Numbered from the stretch's first letter, positions 34,533 to 42,991 are shown. The stretch is 64,000 nt of DNA from Oscillospiraceae bacterium (GCA_022846095.1 AP025583.1:3807279-3871278), one strand, 5' to 3'. Notes: a model not told the origin generated them from the letters alone. Made by a program: numbers and translations.

Positions 34533-35123
34533 TCACATGCCCAGCGCTTCGCCGATCAGCACCACCTCGGCGCGGGGGATGCCGTTGGGGCGCTCCCACA
34601 GCACGGTGAGGGCCCGGCAGATGCGCTCGGGGCTGTCGCAGTCATAGCAGCGGTCGCCCTTGGCGGCGCAGGGGGTCTTGCGCCCCAGGCGCTGGGCGTT
34701 TTTCGGGGAGGCCACGTTGCGGGCGCGGAAGAGGGCCGCGTCGTAGTCGGGGGCGATCTTGTTGATCCCCACCAGGAAGTAGACCTCCTCGTGGCCGAAG
34801 ATGGTGGAGGACACCCGGTTGCCGGTGCCGTCGATGTTGATAAGCTCGCCGGTCTCGGCCAGGCCGTTGACCGAGCATATGTACACCTGGGCGGAGGCAG
34901 CCTGGGCATGGGTGCCCCCCGTCCAGTGCCAGGCCACGGTGTTGTGGGCGGCCAGGCGCTCGCCCAGCCCCAGCTCCTGCACGGTCAGGGAGCCGCCTAC
35001 GCCGATGGTCCTGCCGTCCAGCCTGCCGTCCAGGTAGGCCGCGGCCTCCGCCCCGGTGGCGAAGTAGGCGGTGTCGAAGCCCCGCTTCTCCAGATTCCTG
35101 CGCAGTTTTTCAATGTCGGGCAT
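34533..35123 (-). CDS. LUD-domain (DUF162) protein, lactate-utilisation-like
   Basis: This 196-residue protein has the LUD fold found in LutC and LutB: 'TIGVGGSLTVQELGLGERL' near the start, then 'CSVNGLAETGELINIDGTGN' and 'VYFLVGINKIAPDYDAALFR'. A four-cysteine tail segment (CAAKGDRCYDCDSPERIC) may hold a metal. The stand-alone form is widespread in Clostridia. Its role is uncertain, since the LutABC lactate oxidase partners are not nearby. It is followed by the lipoprotein gene and preceded by a YitT gene on the same strand. Confidence 0.85.
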   Translation of the reverse strand: MPDIEKLRRNLEKRGFDTAYFATGAEAAAYLDGRLDGRTIGVGGSLTVQELGLGERLAAHNTVAWHWTGGTHAQAASAQVYICSVNGLAETGELINIDGTGNRVSSTIFGHEEVYFLVGINKIAPDYDAALFRARNVASPKNAQRLGRKTPCAAKGDRCYDCDSPERICRALTVLWERPNGIPRAEVVLIGEALGM

Positions 35124-35142
35124 AAAACGCCCCTCCTGTCGT

Positions 35143-36012
35143 TTAAATGTCGTTTTGTTTATACTCCCGGAACCCGTCGCCCAGCACCTCGTGGGCCTCG
35201 CAGACGATGACGAAGGCGGCCGGGTCGATCTCCTTCACGGTGCGCTTGAGCGCGACGATCTGCCGCTGCTTGAAGGCGCACAGCAGCACCTTTTTCTCCG
35301 CCCCCGAGTAGGCCCCCTCGCCGTGGAGGATGGTGACCCCCCGGTCGATGTCGTGGACGATGGCGTGGGTGATGGCCTCGTGCTTGTCGCTGATGATATA
35401 GGCCACCTTGGCGTTGTCCAGGCCGTAGAGCACCCCGTCCATGACGATGGTGGAGATATACAGGGCCACCACGCCGTACAGGGCGCTGTACAGGCTCCGG
35501 AAGGCCACGGCCACCATAATAATGACCACTAGGTCGATGACCATCAGCAGCTTGCCCATGGGCAGCCAGGCGAATTTGAGCTTGGCCAGCCGGGCGATGA
35601 GGTCGGTGCCCCCGGTGGTGGCCCCCTGGAGGAAGACGATCCCCAGGCTGCCCCCCATCAGCACGCCGCCGAAGATGCAGGCCAGCAGGGGCTCCATAGG
35701 CTCGAAGGTGTAGAGCAGATCCAGCAGGTCGATAAAGATGGAGGACACGAACATGGCGTAGAGGGAGCTCAGCAGCAGATGCCCGCCCAGCAGCTTCCAG
35801 CCCGCCAGGAAGAGGGGGATGTTGAGCAGGATGACCACCGTGCCGATGGGGGCCCAGGGCAGGAAGTGGTTGATGACCTGCCCCACGCCGGTGATGCCGC
35901 CGAAGCCGATCTGGTTGGGCGCGTAGCACCAGTTGAAGCCCACGGCGTAGATAATCGAGGCCACGGTAATCCACAGGTAGGGGAAAACGTATTTTTTCAG
36001 GGTCTGCCGCAT
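35143..36012 (-). CDS. YitT family membrane protein (DUF161/DUF2179)
   Basis: This 289-residue protein has five or six hydrophobic segments in the first 190 residues, including 'ITVASIIYAVGFNWCYAPNQ' and the glycine-rich 'GGVLMGGSLGIVFLQGATTG'. A soluble C-terminal DUF2179 domain follows (about 205-285, 'GVTILHGEGAYSGAEKKVLL'). YitT proteins are common in Firmicutes and proposed to be transporters, but the substrate is not established. It lies 40 bases from the topoisomerase subunit A gene upstream and 19 from the LUD gene downstream. Confidence 0.9.
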   Translation of the reverse strand: MRQTLKKYVFPYLWITVASIIYAVGFNWCYAPNQIGFGGITGVGQVINHFLPWAPIGTVVILLNIPLFLAGWKLLGGHLLLSSLYAMFVSSIFIDLLDLLYTFEPMEPLLACIFGGVLMGGSLGIVFLQGATTGGTDLIARLAKLKFAWLPMGKLLMVIDLVVIIMVAVAFRSLYSALYGVVALYISTIVMDGVLYGLDNAKVAYIISDKHEAITHAIVHDIDRGVTILHGEGAYSGAEKKVLLCAFKQRQIVALKRTVKEIDPAAFVIVCEAHEVLGDGFREYKQNDI

Positions 36013-36052
36013 GGCTTCCTCCTTCTCAGGGCCCGTCCGCCCGGACGGGTCC

Positions 36053-38299
36053 TCACTCCAGCAGGGAAATCTGTTTTTCCGCCCGGTCCTCGTCCCGCAG
36101 CAGGGCCCCGGCGATGGGCAGGGCCCGGGCGCGGTAGCGGGCGGCGTTGACGATGGGGGTATCCGCCAGGGGGCGGGCGTCCTCCAGGCGGTACTTGGGC
36201 TTGAGGGTCATCACGTTTACCCCCTGGGTGCTGCGGGTGGTCTTGGGGCTCAGCACGGCGGTGTGGAACACCACCACCCGGCCCTCGGTGGAGTAGGCCG
36301 CCACCTCCATGTCCTCCCGGAGCAGCAGCACGGCGGCCAGGGGGCTCTTGTCCGAGTAGGCCCCGGTCAGGCGCTTGCGCCGGGTCTGGGTCTGGTAGGC
36401 CTCCAGCGGCACCCGGGCGGCCTTGCCGTTCTGGAAGAAGAAGAGCAGGTGGCCGCCGTAGTCCCTTGTGACGCAGGCCCACACCACGCTCTCGCCGGGG
36501 TCCATGCCCAGCCTGGTGGGCAGGTAGTCCCCCAGCACGCTGGCCTTGGTGTCGTCGAAATCGCTGAGCCGGGCCTTGTAGCACTGCTGCCGGTCGGTGA
36601 ACACCAGCAGCTCGTCCCGGTTGTTCCCCTCCCAGCTCTGGGACGGGCCGTCCCCCTCCTTGTACTTCTGCTCCCCCGACATGCGCAGGGACTGGGGGGT
36701 GATCTTTTTGAAGTAGCCCTCCCGGGAGAGGAACACGTTCACCGGGTAGTCGGGCACGTCCTCCTCCGGGTCGGGCAGGGCCAGGGCCTGGTGCTCATAG
36801 AGGATCTCGGTGCGGCGGGGGGCGGCGAACTTCTTCTTCACCGCGGCCAGCTCGTTCACGATAATGGCCTTAATGCGCTTGGGGTTGTTGACAATATCCC
36901 GCAGATCCGCGATCTCCTCCTCAAGGCTGGAGGTTTCCTCGATCCGCTTTAAAATATACTCTTTGTTGATGTTGCGCAGCTTGATGTCGGCCACGTACTC
37001 GGCCTGGATCTGGTCGATGCCGAAGCCGATCATCAGGTTGGGGATGACCTCGGCGTCCTCCTCGGTCTCCCGGATAATTTTGATGGCCCGGTCGATGTCC
37101 AGCAGGATTTTTTTCAGGCCCTGGAGGAGGTGGAGCTTCTCCTCCTTCTTCTTCATGACGTAGTAGGTGCGCCGCCGGACGGAGTCCATGCGCCACGCCG
37201 TCCACTCCTCCAGGATCTCCCCCACCCCCATCACCCGGGGCATCCCGGCAATGAGGATATTGAAGTTGCAAGAGAAGGAGTCCTGGAGGGAGGTGGAGCG
37301 GAAGAGCTTCTGCATCAGCTTGTCCGGGTCGGTGCCCCGCTTCAGGTCGATGGCGATCTTCAGGCCCGTCAGGTCGGTCTCGTCCCGCATGTCCGCGATC
37401 TCCCGGATTTTCCCCGCCTTGATGAGCTCGGCCACCTTGTCGATGATGGCCTCCACGGTGGTGGTGTAGGGGATTTCGTAGACCTCGATGAGGTTTTCCT
37501 CCTTCACGTAGCGCCACTTGGAGCGCACCTGGAAGGAGCCCCGCCCGGTCTTGTAGATCTGGCGCAGGGCGGCCTCGTCGTACAGCAGCTCGCCCCCCGT
37601 GGGGAAGTCGGGGGCCTTGAGGTGGGCCAGCAGGTCGCACCCCGGGTCCTTGAGGTAGGCCGCCGCCGCGTCGCACACCTCCCCCAGGTGGAAGCCGCAC
37701 AGGTTGGAGGCCATGCCCACGGCGATGCCCTGGTTGGCGCTGACCAGCACGTTCGGGAAGGCGGTGGGCAGGAGGGTGGGCTCCTTCAGGGAGCCGTCGT
37801 AGTTGTCCACAAAGTCCACCGTGTCCTGGTCGATGTCCCGGAAGAGCTCGGCGCAGATGGGGTCCAGGCGCACCTCGGTGTACCGGGAGGCGGCCCAGGC
37901 CATGTCCCGGGAGTAGACCTTGCCGAAGTTGCCCTTGGAGTCCACCAGGGGGTGCAGCAGGGCCCCGTAGCCCCGGGAGAGGCGCACCATGGTGTCGTAG
38001 ATGGCCTGGTCGCCGTGGGGGTTGAGCTTCATGGTCTGGCCCACCACGTTGGCGCTCTTGGTGCGCGCGCCGTTGAGCAGGCCCATCTTGTACATGGTGT
38101 ACAGCAGCTTGCGGTGGGAGGGCTTGAAGCCGTCGATCTCCGGGATGGCGCGGGAGACGATGACGCTCATGGCGTAGGGCATGTAGTTGACTTCCAGCGT
38201 CTCGGTGATGGGCTGCTCCAGCACCTCGGCGTGCAGGCCCTTGACGTTGGGGTTGACCGGCTTTTTCTTCCCCTCCTCGGGGGCTTTTTTCTTAGCCAT
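36053..38299 (-). CDS. parC: Type IIA DNA topoisomerase subunit A (topoisomerase IV-like)
   Basis: This 748-residue protein breaks and rejoins DNA together with the ATPase subunit encoded upstream. N-terminal signatures are 'MPYAMSVIVSRAIPEIDGFK' and 'LLYTMYKMGL'. The catalytic tyrosine is in 'AASRYTEVRL' (about 140). 'QGIAVGMASNL' (about 190) and the coiled tower region follow. The C-terminal blades (about 510-720) contain 'LSREGYFKKITPQSLR', a shortened pinwheel without a clear GyrA box, which favours topoisomerase IV over gyrase. The short cassette at 38314-38753 separates it from its partner, although the two would normally be adjacent. Confidence 0.88.
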   Translation of the reverse strand: MAKKKAPEEGKKKPVNPNVKGLHAEVLEQPITETLEVNYMPYAMSVIVSRAIPEIDGFKPSHRKLLYTMYKMGLLNGARTKSANVVGQTMKLNPHGDQAIYDTMVRLSRGYGALLHPLVDSKGNFGKVYSRDMAWAASRYTEVRLDPICAELFRDIDQDTVDFVDNYDGSLKEPTLLPTAFPNVLVSANQGIAVGMASNLCGFHLGEVCDAAAAYLKDPGCDLLAHLKAPDFPTGGELLYDEAALRQIYKTGRGSFQVRSKWRYVKEENLIEVYEIPYTTTVEAIIDKVAELIKAGKIREIADMRDETDLTGLKIAIDLKRGTDPDKLMQKLFRSTSLQDSFSCNFNILIAGMPRVMGVGEILEEWTAWRMDSVRRRTYYVMKKKEEKLHLLQGLKKILLDIDRAIKIIRETEEDAEVIPNLMIGFGIDQIQAEYVADIKLRNINKEYILKRIEETSSLEEEIADLRDIVNNPKRIKAIIVNELAAVKKKFAAPRRTEILYEHQALALPDPEEDVPDYPVNVFLSREGYFKKITPQSLRMSGEQKYKEGDGPSQSWEGNNRDELLVFTDRQQCYKARLSDFDDTKASVLGDYLPTRLGMDPGESVVWACVTRDYGGHLLFFFQNGKAARVPLEAYQTQTRRKRLTGAYSDKSPLAAVLLLREDMEVAAYSTEGRVVVFHTAVLSPKTTRSTQGVNVMTLKPKYRLEDARPLADTPIVNAARYRARALPIAGALLRDEDRAEKQISLLE

Positions 38300-38313
38300 C
38301 GGTATCAGTCCTT

Positions 38314-38753
38314 TTAAAATTGAGAATTGATAGTGGAGAATTGATAATTAGGTTGCATGCTCACGCCTGGCTGATTTGACGATGGCGGTGAGCAATTTCA
38401 AAAGTTCCTCGGCGTCACATTGGATGCTGCTGAACTGGGACGTGGAGAGATAGCCGGTTTCATGGAGCAGCTCCAGCCAATAGAGGGTCTCGCTGCACTC
38501 CTTCAGAGCGGTGCTCATTTTAAAAATAAAGTCGTTCTTACTAAAGCCCTGGATTCCCTCTCTGATGTTGGCGCCGATACTCGTCCCGCTGCGCAGTATC
38601 TGCTTGGAGAGCACATATTCCTGTTGTTCAGCACTTAAGAATTGGTACAGCCGCACGATCCGGATGGCGAAAGCCTTGCTTTTTGATTCAATGGCGTTGT
38701 CTTTCAAGGCCCCACCCCAATTCTCAATTATCCATTCTCAATTATCAATTATT
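38314..38753 (-). mobile_element. Four-helix-bundle cassette with terminal inverted repeats
   Basis: The small gene at 38348-38707 is flanked by AT-rich inverted sequences. One is built of AATTGAGAATTGAT-like units (about 38318-38352), the other of the complementary AATTCTCAATTATC-like units (about 38718-38750). The same kind of sequence occurs at 54624-54708. The cassette lies exactly between the two topoisomerase genes, with almost no other spacer. It therefore looks like a mobile insertion that left both genes intact. Confidence 0.65.
38348..38707 (-). CDS. Four-helix-bundle protein (S23/IVP family)
   Basis: This 119-residue all-helical protein matches the family first seen as intervening-sequence proteins of 23S rRNA genes: 'KSKAFAIRIVRLYQFL', 'LSKQILRSGTSIGANIREGI', 'SKNDFIFKMSTALKECSETL', 'YWLELLHETGYLS'. 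Members form pentameric barrels. Their function is unclear, and they often travel in short mobile cassettes. This copy sits inside inverted repeats between two topoisomerase genes, on the same strand as both, so it can be transcribed with them. Confidence 0.88.
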   Translation of the reverse strand: MKDNAIESKSKAFAIRIVRLYQFLSAEQQEYVLSKQILRSGTSIGANIREGIQGFSKNDFIFKMSTALKECSETLYWLELLHETGYLSTSQFSSIQCDAEELLKLLTAIVKSARREHAT

Positions 38754-40740
38754 ACGAAATATCCGCCAGCTCCAGGTATTTGTACCCGTTGTCCGCGATG
38801 TGGTCCTTGCGGCCCTGGAGGTTGTCTCCCAGCAGCAGGTCGAAGACGGCGGCGGTGCGCGCCACATCCTCGGGCATCACCTTAATCAGCCGCCGGGTGG
38901 CCGGGTTCATGGTGGTCAGCCACATCATGTCCGGCTCGTTCTCGCCCAGGCCCTTGGAGCGCTGAATGGTGTATTTCTTGCCCGCCAGCTCGGTGAGGAT
39001 GTTTGCCTTCTCCGTCTCGTTGTAGGCAAACCAGGTCTGATCCTTGCAGCCAATCTCATACAGGGGGGATTCCGCGATATACACGTACCCGCGCTGAATG
39101 AGGGTGGGCACCAGGCGGTAGAGCATGGTAAGGATCAGGGTGCGGATTTGAAACCCGTCCACGTCGGCGTCGGTGCAGATGACCACCTTGTTCCACCGCA
39201 GGTTCATCAGGTCGAAGGCCGCCATGTCCTTGGCGTGCTTGTCGCTGACCTCGCAGCCGCAGCCCAGCACCTTGAGCAGATCCACGATGATCTCGCTTTT
39301 GAAGATCTTGCCGTAGTCGGCCTTGAGGCAGTTCAAAATTTTACCCCGCACGGGCATAATCCCCTGGAATTCCGCGTCCCGGCTGAGCTTGACGCTGCCC
39401 AGGGCCGAGTCGCCCTCCACGATGTAGAGCTCCCGGCGCTCGGTGTCCTTGGTGCGACAGTCCACGAACTTCTGCACCCGGTTGGCGATGTCCACGCTGC
39501 CCGAGAGCTTCTTTTTGATATTCAGCCGGGCCTTCTCCGCGCTCTCGCGGCTGCGCTTGTTGATGAGCACCTGTTCGGCGATCTTCTCCGCGTCGAAGCG
39601 GTTTTCGATGAAGTAGACCTCCATCTGGCTCTTGAGGAAGTCGGTCATGGCCTCCTGCACGAACTTGTTGTTGATGGCCTTCTTGGTCTGGTTCTCGTAG
39701 GAGGTCTGGGTGGAGAAGTTGTTGGACACCAGCACCAGGCAGTCCTCGATGTCCCCCCAGACGATCTTGCTCTCGCTCTTCTGGTACTTGTTCTGCTGGC
39801 GCAGGTAGGAGTCGATGGCCGAGACGAAGGCCGACTTCACCGCTTTCTCCGGGCTGCCGCCGTGCTCCAGCCAGGAGGAGTTGTGGTAGTGCTCGATGAC
39901 CTGCACCGTGTTGGAAAAGCAGAAGGACAGCGACAGCTTCACCTTGTACTCGGGCTTGTCCGCCCGGTCGCGGCCCCGGCGCTCGGTCTGCCAGAACACG
40001 GGCTGGGTGAGGGAATTCTCCCCGGCCAGCTCCCCCACGTAGTCCACGATGCCGTTGTCGTACTTGAAGTCGGTGGTCTCAAACCTGCCGCCCACCTGGT
40101 TGCGGAAGCGGAAGGTCACCCCGGCGTTGACCACCGCCTGGCGCTTCATCACGTCCAGGTAGAAGTCCACCGGGATATTGATGTCGGTGAACACGTCCAG
40201 GTCGGGCTTCCAGTGGAAGCGGGAGCCGGTCTTTTTCCCGTCGTAGGGGGTCTTGGTCAGGCCGCCCACGTTCTCGCCCTTCTCGAAGTGGAGGGCGTAC
40301 TCAAACCCGTCCCGGTGGATGACGGCGTCGAAGTAGGCGGAGGCGTACTGGGTGGCGCAAGAGCCCAGGCCGTTGAGGCCCAGGGAGTACTCGTAGTTCT
40401 CCCCCTCGCTGTTGCCGTACTTGCCGCCGGCGTAAAGCTCGCAGAACACCAGCTCCCAGTTGAACTTCTGCTCCTTCTCGTTCCAGTCCACCGGGCAGCC
40501 CCGGCCGAAGTCCTCCACCTCGATGGACTTGTCCTCGTACCGGGTGACGGTAATCAGGGAGCCGTGGCCCTCCCGGGCCTCGTCGATGGCGTTGGAGAGG
40601 ATCTCGAAAACGGCGTGCTGACAGCCCTCCAGACCGTCGGAGCCGAAGATGACCCCCGGGCGCTTGCGGACCCGGTCGGCCCCCTTCAGGGCGGAGATGG
40701 AATCGTTGCCGTAATTCTGCTTGGCGGTGGTTTTTGCCAT
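38752..40740 (-). CDS. parE: Type IIA DNA topoisomerase subunit B (topoisomerase IV-like)
   Basis: This 662-residue ATPase subunit starts at ATG 40740 after GAGGAGAAG. It has a GHKL ATPase domain ('AIDEAREGHGSLITVTRYED', 'VEDFGRGCPVD', 'LGLNGLGSCATQYAS') and a transducer domain. The TOPRIM domain contains 'LYIVEGDSALGSVKLSRDAE', 'MPVRGKILNCLKADYGKI' and 'ICTDADVDGFQIRTLILTML'. The PVRGKILN variant and the EFG-like insertions depart from canonical gyrase, supporting a second, topoisomerase IV-like enzyme. It pairs with the subunit A at 36053 to relax supercoils and unlink chromosomes. Confidence 0.88.
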   Translation of the reverse strand: MAKTTAKQNYGNDSISALKGADRVRKRPGVIFGSDGLEGCQHAVFEILSNAIDEAREGHGSLITVTRYEDKSIEVEDFGRGCPVDWNEKEQKFNWELVFCELYAGGKYGNSEGENYEYSLGLNGLGSCATQYASAYFDAVIHRDGFEYALHFEKGENVGGLTKTPYDGKKTGSRFHWKPDLDVFTDINIPVDFYLDVMKRQAVVNAGVTFRFRNQVGGRFETTDFKYDNGIVDYVGELAGENSLTQPVFWQTERRGRDRADKPEYKVKLSLSFCFSNTVQVIEHYHNSSWLEHGGSPEKAVKSAFVSAIDSYLRQQNKYQKSESKIVWGDIEDCLVLVSNNFSTQTSYENQTKKAINNKFVQEAMTDFLKSQMEVYFIENRFDAEKIAEQVLINKRSRESAEKARLNIKKKLSGSVDIANRVQKFVDCRTKDTERRELYIVEGDSALGSVKLSRDAEFQGIMPVRGKILNCLKADYGKIFKSEIIVDLLKVLGCGCEVSDKHAKDMAAFDLMNLRWNKVVICTDADVDGFQIRTLILTMLYRLVPTLIQRGYVYIAESPLYEIGCKDQTWFAYNETEKANILTELAGKKYTIQRSKGLGENEPDMMWLTTMNPATRRLIKVMPEDVARTAAVFDLLLGDNLQGRKDHIADNGYKYLELADIS

Positions 40741-40833
40741 TGGGCTTCTCCTCGCTGTCTTTTTGTAATCATAATCAGACACACTATCATATACTATTTT
40801 ATAATATGGTGTCAAGGAAATCCCAGAATATGT

Positions 40834-40871
40834 AAAGCAGGCCGCCGCGCGTATGCGCGGCGGCCTGCTTT
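40834..40871. terminator. Perfect 17-bp GC-rich hairpin
   Basis: The arms 40834-40850 and 40855-40871 pair perfectly around GTAT. The hairpin is upstream of the minus-strand topoisomerase gene and downstream of nothing obvious, so it probably insulates that promoter. Confidence 0.55.
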
Positions 40872-41190
40872 CGGCTTTTCCACAACGTCTCAATCTTTCG
40901 ATTCTTCACGCGGGTTGCCGTTTTGAACAGAGCGCTTTTGCTTTGGGGGTCCGGTTCGGCCTTCCGGCCAAACGTTCCCAATGCGCCGCCGCCCCTTTCG
41001 CCTTTCGCCAGAGGGGAGCGCCGGAGGGCGCTCCCCGGCACCGGCTTAAAAGGAGATGCGTTGTCTGTCCAGGGCTTATTATGTGCCGAAGCGCCCCGGA
41101 CATGCCCGGAAAGAACAGGTATAAGGCTTGGCATATTTGTCCAAACTGGACATATCATAGTCTCGTGAAGGGAATAGGGGGAGCAGGTAC
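40872..41190. other. Noncoding stretch upstream of yaaL
   Basis: No gene is seen. It contains a GC-rich hairpin (about 41014-41037, GGGGAGCGCC…GGCGCTCCCC). Just before the yaaL leader (about 41139-41153) there is a TGTCCA-AAC-TGGACA inverted repeat that could be an operator. Confidence 0.4.
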
Positions 41191-41445
41191 ATGGAGGAAC
41201 AGGTGAGGACAATCGCATTTCGAAAAAAGCGGGTTTCCCCGCGGGAAGAGGAGCGGCGGGTGCTGCTGGAGGGCCTGGCCAAGACCCGCACCCTCATCGC
41301 CCAGGCCTACTCCGGCTTTAACACCGCCGGGGACCCGGATCTCATTGAATCCTACGTCTTTGAGATCAACGCGCTCCAGGCGCGCTACTCCTACCTGCTG
41401 CGGCGGGTGAAGGAGATCGACGGGGTGGCCCGCGCCGCCAGATAA
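41191..41445 (+). CDS. yaaL: YaaL family protein (DUF2508)
   Basis: This 84-residue charged helical protein contains 'LLEGLAKTRTLIAQAYSGFN' and 'DLIESYVFEINALQARYSYL', typical of YaaL/DUF2508. In Bacillus and many Clostridia it lies between recR and bofA, and here too bofA follows after 42 bases. Its function is not established. The synteny itself supports both calls and an endospore-forming host. The ATG at 41191 follows GGGGGAGCAGG. Confidence 0.85.
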   Translation: MEEQVRTIAFRKKRVSPREEERRVLLEGLAKTRTLIAQAYSGFNTAGDPDLIESYVFEINALQARYSYLLRRVKEIDGVARAAR

Positions 41446-41487
41446 AGCCGCCAAGGAACTGGCAGAGATTGTCGGAGGTGAGGCGGC

Positions 41488-41757
41488 GTGGAAGTGCTGA
41501 TTAAGTCCCTGCCGTGGATCGTGGGGGCGCTGATGCTGCTGATCGCCCTGCTGGCGCTGCGCAAGCCCCTGGAGTGGCTGGGCGGGCTGCTGGCCCGCAC
41601 CGGGGTGGGGCTATTCGTGCTGTGGCTGGTGAGCCAAGTGGGCGGCTACGTGGGGATCTCCCTGGGCGTGAACCTGGTCAACGCCCTCATTATGGGACTG
41701 CTGGGCGTGCCCGGCTTCGGGCTGCTGCTCATGCTCAACTGGGCCTGCGCGGTCTAG
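41488..41757 (+). CDS. bofA: BofA family pro-sigma-K processing inhibitor-like protein
   Basis: This 89-residue integral membrane protein has three hydrophobic segments and the BofA-type C-terminal half 'LGVNLVNALIMGLLGVPGFG'. In Bacillus, BofA sits in the outer forespore membrane with SpoIVFA and holds back the SpoIVFB protease until sigma-K is needed. Start GTG at 41488 follows GGAGGTGAG. It is adjacent to yaaL as in Bacillus and is closed by a strong bidirectional terminator. The role is inferred from family and synteny. Confidence 0.88.
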   Translation: MEVLIKSLPWIVGALMLLIALLALRKPLEWLGGLLARTGVGLFVLWLVSQVGGYVGISLGVNLVNALIMGLLGVPGFGLLLMLNWACAV

Positions 41758-41762
41758 CGGGG

Positions 41763-41811
41763 AAAAACGGATTGCCGCGCCGGGCTTGTGCCGGCGCGGC
41801 AATCCGTTTTT
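41763..41811. terminator. Bidirectional terminator between bofA and XRE regulator 1
   Basis: Perfect 21-base arms (41763-41783 and 41791-41811) start with five A and end with five T, so it can stop transcription of both convergent genes. The loop is seven bases. Confidence 0.9.
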
Positions 41812-42052
41812 ATTTCAGCTCCTGTTCCAGCGCGTTGAACTCCCCGGTGCTGAAAAACTCCCCCAGGGTCATCTCCAGGCCGTCGCAGATCATCTTGATG
41901 GTGACAATCTTGGGGTTCCTGCTCTTCCCGTACAGGATATTTTTAATCGACGAGGGCGGGAGCGCCGACAGGGCGGCCAAACGGTTTATGGTGATGTCGT
42001 GCTGCTCACACAGCTGTAAAATGCGGTTGCGTACTGCCGTAACGGTATCCAT
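41810..42052 (-). CDS. Small XRE-family regulator (module 1)
   Basis: This 80-residue protein is essentially one Cro/C1-type helix-turn-helix: 'ILQLCEQHDITINRLAALSA' then 'LPPSSIKNILYGKSRNPKIV' and 'IKMICDGLEMTLGEFF'. The ATG at 42052 follows GGAGGGCGC, which excludes in-frame codons further upstream. It is divergent from a free-standing Spo0A-C-like protein, with palindromes in the shared 120-base promoter region. An equivalent pair follows immediately (42658-43462). Most likely it represses the divergent promoter and its own. Confidence 0.88.
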   Translation of the reverse strand: MDTVTAVRNRILQLCEQHDITINRLAALSALPPSSIKNILYGKSRNPKIVTIKMICDGLEMTLGEFFSTGEFNALEQELK

Positions 42053-42074
42053 AAGCGCCCTCCAAGTGAAATAG

Positions 42075-42152
42075 TATGCCCAAAGAGTGTAGGGCATATT
42101 ATTTGACTTTATAGGCTACACATGCTACTATACGGCTATGCATAGCCTATAA
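42075..42152. promoter_or_regulatory. Divergent promoter and operators of module 1
   Basis: Plus-strand promoter: TTGACT (42103-42108), 17-base spacer, TACTAT (42126-42131). Inverted repeats: TATGCCC/GGGCATA (42075-42081 with 42092-42098); TTATAGGCTA/TAGCCTATAA (42109-42118 with 42143-42152), which straddles the promoter; and the perfect palindrome GGCTATGCATAGCC (42134-42147). The shared TAGGCTA half-sites suggest binding by the XRE protein, different from the module 2 operators. Confidence 0.65.
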
Positions 42153-42172
42153 CCACGGGCGGGGGGTGAATT

Positions 42173-42568
42173 ATGGAGCATATCCTGCCACTGGACGCGA
42201 AAATTGAAAAGATGCTCTATTCCATGGGGATCGTGCCGACCTACCGCGGGTACGCCCGTCTGGCCGCCGCCGTTCGGGCGGCCTGCGGCGGCGCCGCGCC
42301 CGGACGGGCGCTCTACGAGGCCATCGCCGCGGCCCAGGGCGGCACCGCCGCCGGGGTGCGCGCCAATATCCGCGCCGTGATGCGGCGGGCGCAAAAGGTC
42401 GGCGGGCCGTTCTGCACCCGGGTCACCGGCTGGGACGGCCTGGGCGCGCCCCCCTCCACGGACGCCTTTGTCCGGGCCTGCGCGGCCTGGGTGTGCGGCC
42501 ACGCCGCTGTGCTGGAGTACGATTTCAGATTCGACATGACCACCGTCAGGTGGAAATCCATTATATAA
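42173..42568 (+). CDS. Free-standing Spo0A C-terminal-domain-like protein (module 1)
   Basis: This 131-residue protein has no receiver domain. Residues about 10-75 follow the Spo0A DNA-binding domain: 'IEKMLYSMGIVPTYRGYARL', then 'GRALYEAIAAAQGGTAAGVR' and 'ANIRAVMRRAQKVGG' (compare the SRVERAIRHAI recognition helix of Spo0A). A 35-residue C-terminal region ('FVRACAAWVCGHAAVLEYD') is shared with the paralogue at 43067 and is unlike Spo0A. The ATG at 42173 follows GGGGGGTGA. Composition is very GC-rich, unlike the AT-richer paralogue. It may compete with Spo0A for sites or act on its own targets; neither is shown. Confidence 0.75.
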   Translation: MEHILPLDAKIEKMLYSMGIVPTYRGYARLAAAVRAACGGAAPGRALYEAIAAAQGGTAAGVRANIRAVMRRAQKVGGPFCTRVTGWDGLGAPPSTDAFVRACAAWVCGHAAVLEYDFRFDMTTVRWKSII

Positions 42569-42572
42569 AAGG

Positions 42573-42605
42573 AAGAGGCCGGCGGATGCTATCCGCCGGC
42601 CTCTT
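42573..42605 (+). terminator. Terminator of module 1
   Basis: Fifteen-base arms (42573-42587 and 42591-42605, AAGAGGCCGGCGGAT and complement) surround a three-base loop, five bases after the stop. The following T-run is short. Confidence 0.75.
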
Positions 42606-42657
42606 GTCTGTTTACTTGCCGCTTGGCCCCTCCTGCACATAGCCGAGGCTCCGGCCG

Positions 42658-42954
42658 TCATTGCGAGGGCCCGCCGGGCCCGTGGCAATCCGTCCTATCA
42701 TTGTCAATCAAATAATCGTAGTTCACAAAATCAAAGTGCGGTTTGAATATTGCAACTAAGAGCTGTAATTCCAAATCATTGACATATCTAGTCCCATTTT
42801 CTATACGCTTGACCACGCCGCGCTCGCCGTCCATACCGAGCAGCTGCAATTGTGCGGCAAGTGCATCCTGAGACAATCCTATCTGTTTCCGCAATTCGCG
42901 CACACGCAGTCCTACGACATTTTTACGACCGTCCTTTGTCTTCAGACTTGGCAT
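42658..42954 (-). CDS. Small XRE-family regulator (module 2)
   Basis: This 98-residue protein has a Cro/C1-type helix-turn-helix: 'GLRVRELRKQIGLSQDALAA' followed by 'MDGERGVVKRIENGTRYVND'. A short C-terminal tail ends in charged residues. The ATG at 42954 follows GGGAGGTG. It is divergent from the second Spo0A-C-like gene. One palindromic site abuts its ribosome-binding site and a second covers the -10 box of the divergent promoter, which fits autoregulation and control of the partner. Confidence 0.88.
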   Translation of the reverse strand: MPSLKTKDGRKNVVGLRVRELRKQIGLSQDALAAQLQLLGMDGERGVVKRIENGTRYVNDLELQLLVAIFKPHFDFVNYDYLIDNDRTDCHGPGGPSQ

Positions 42955-42967
42955 GTGCACACCTCCC

Positions 42968-42986
42968 ATGGTCAACTAACGACCAT
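42968..42986. promoter_or_regulatory. Operator 1 of module 2
   Basis: The sequence ATGGTCAACTAACGACCAT is a 19-base near-palindrome with GGTC/GACC half-sites, close to the start of the XRE gene. The core matches the larger operator at 43015-43045. Confidence 0.6.
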
Positions 42987-42991
42987 TTTTC

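Noticed and set aside
38683-40926. 747-codon open frame on the plus strand
   Set aside because: It is antisense to the parE-like gene, whose GHKL and TOPRIM motifs are unmistakable.
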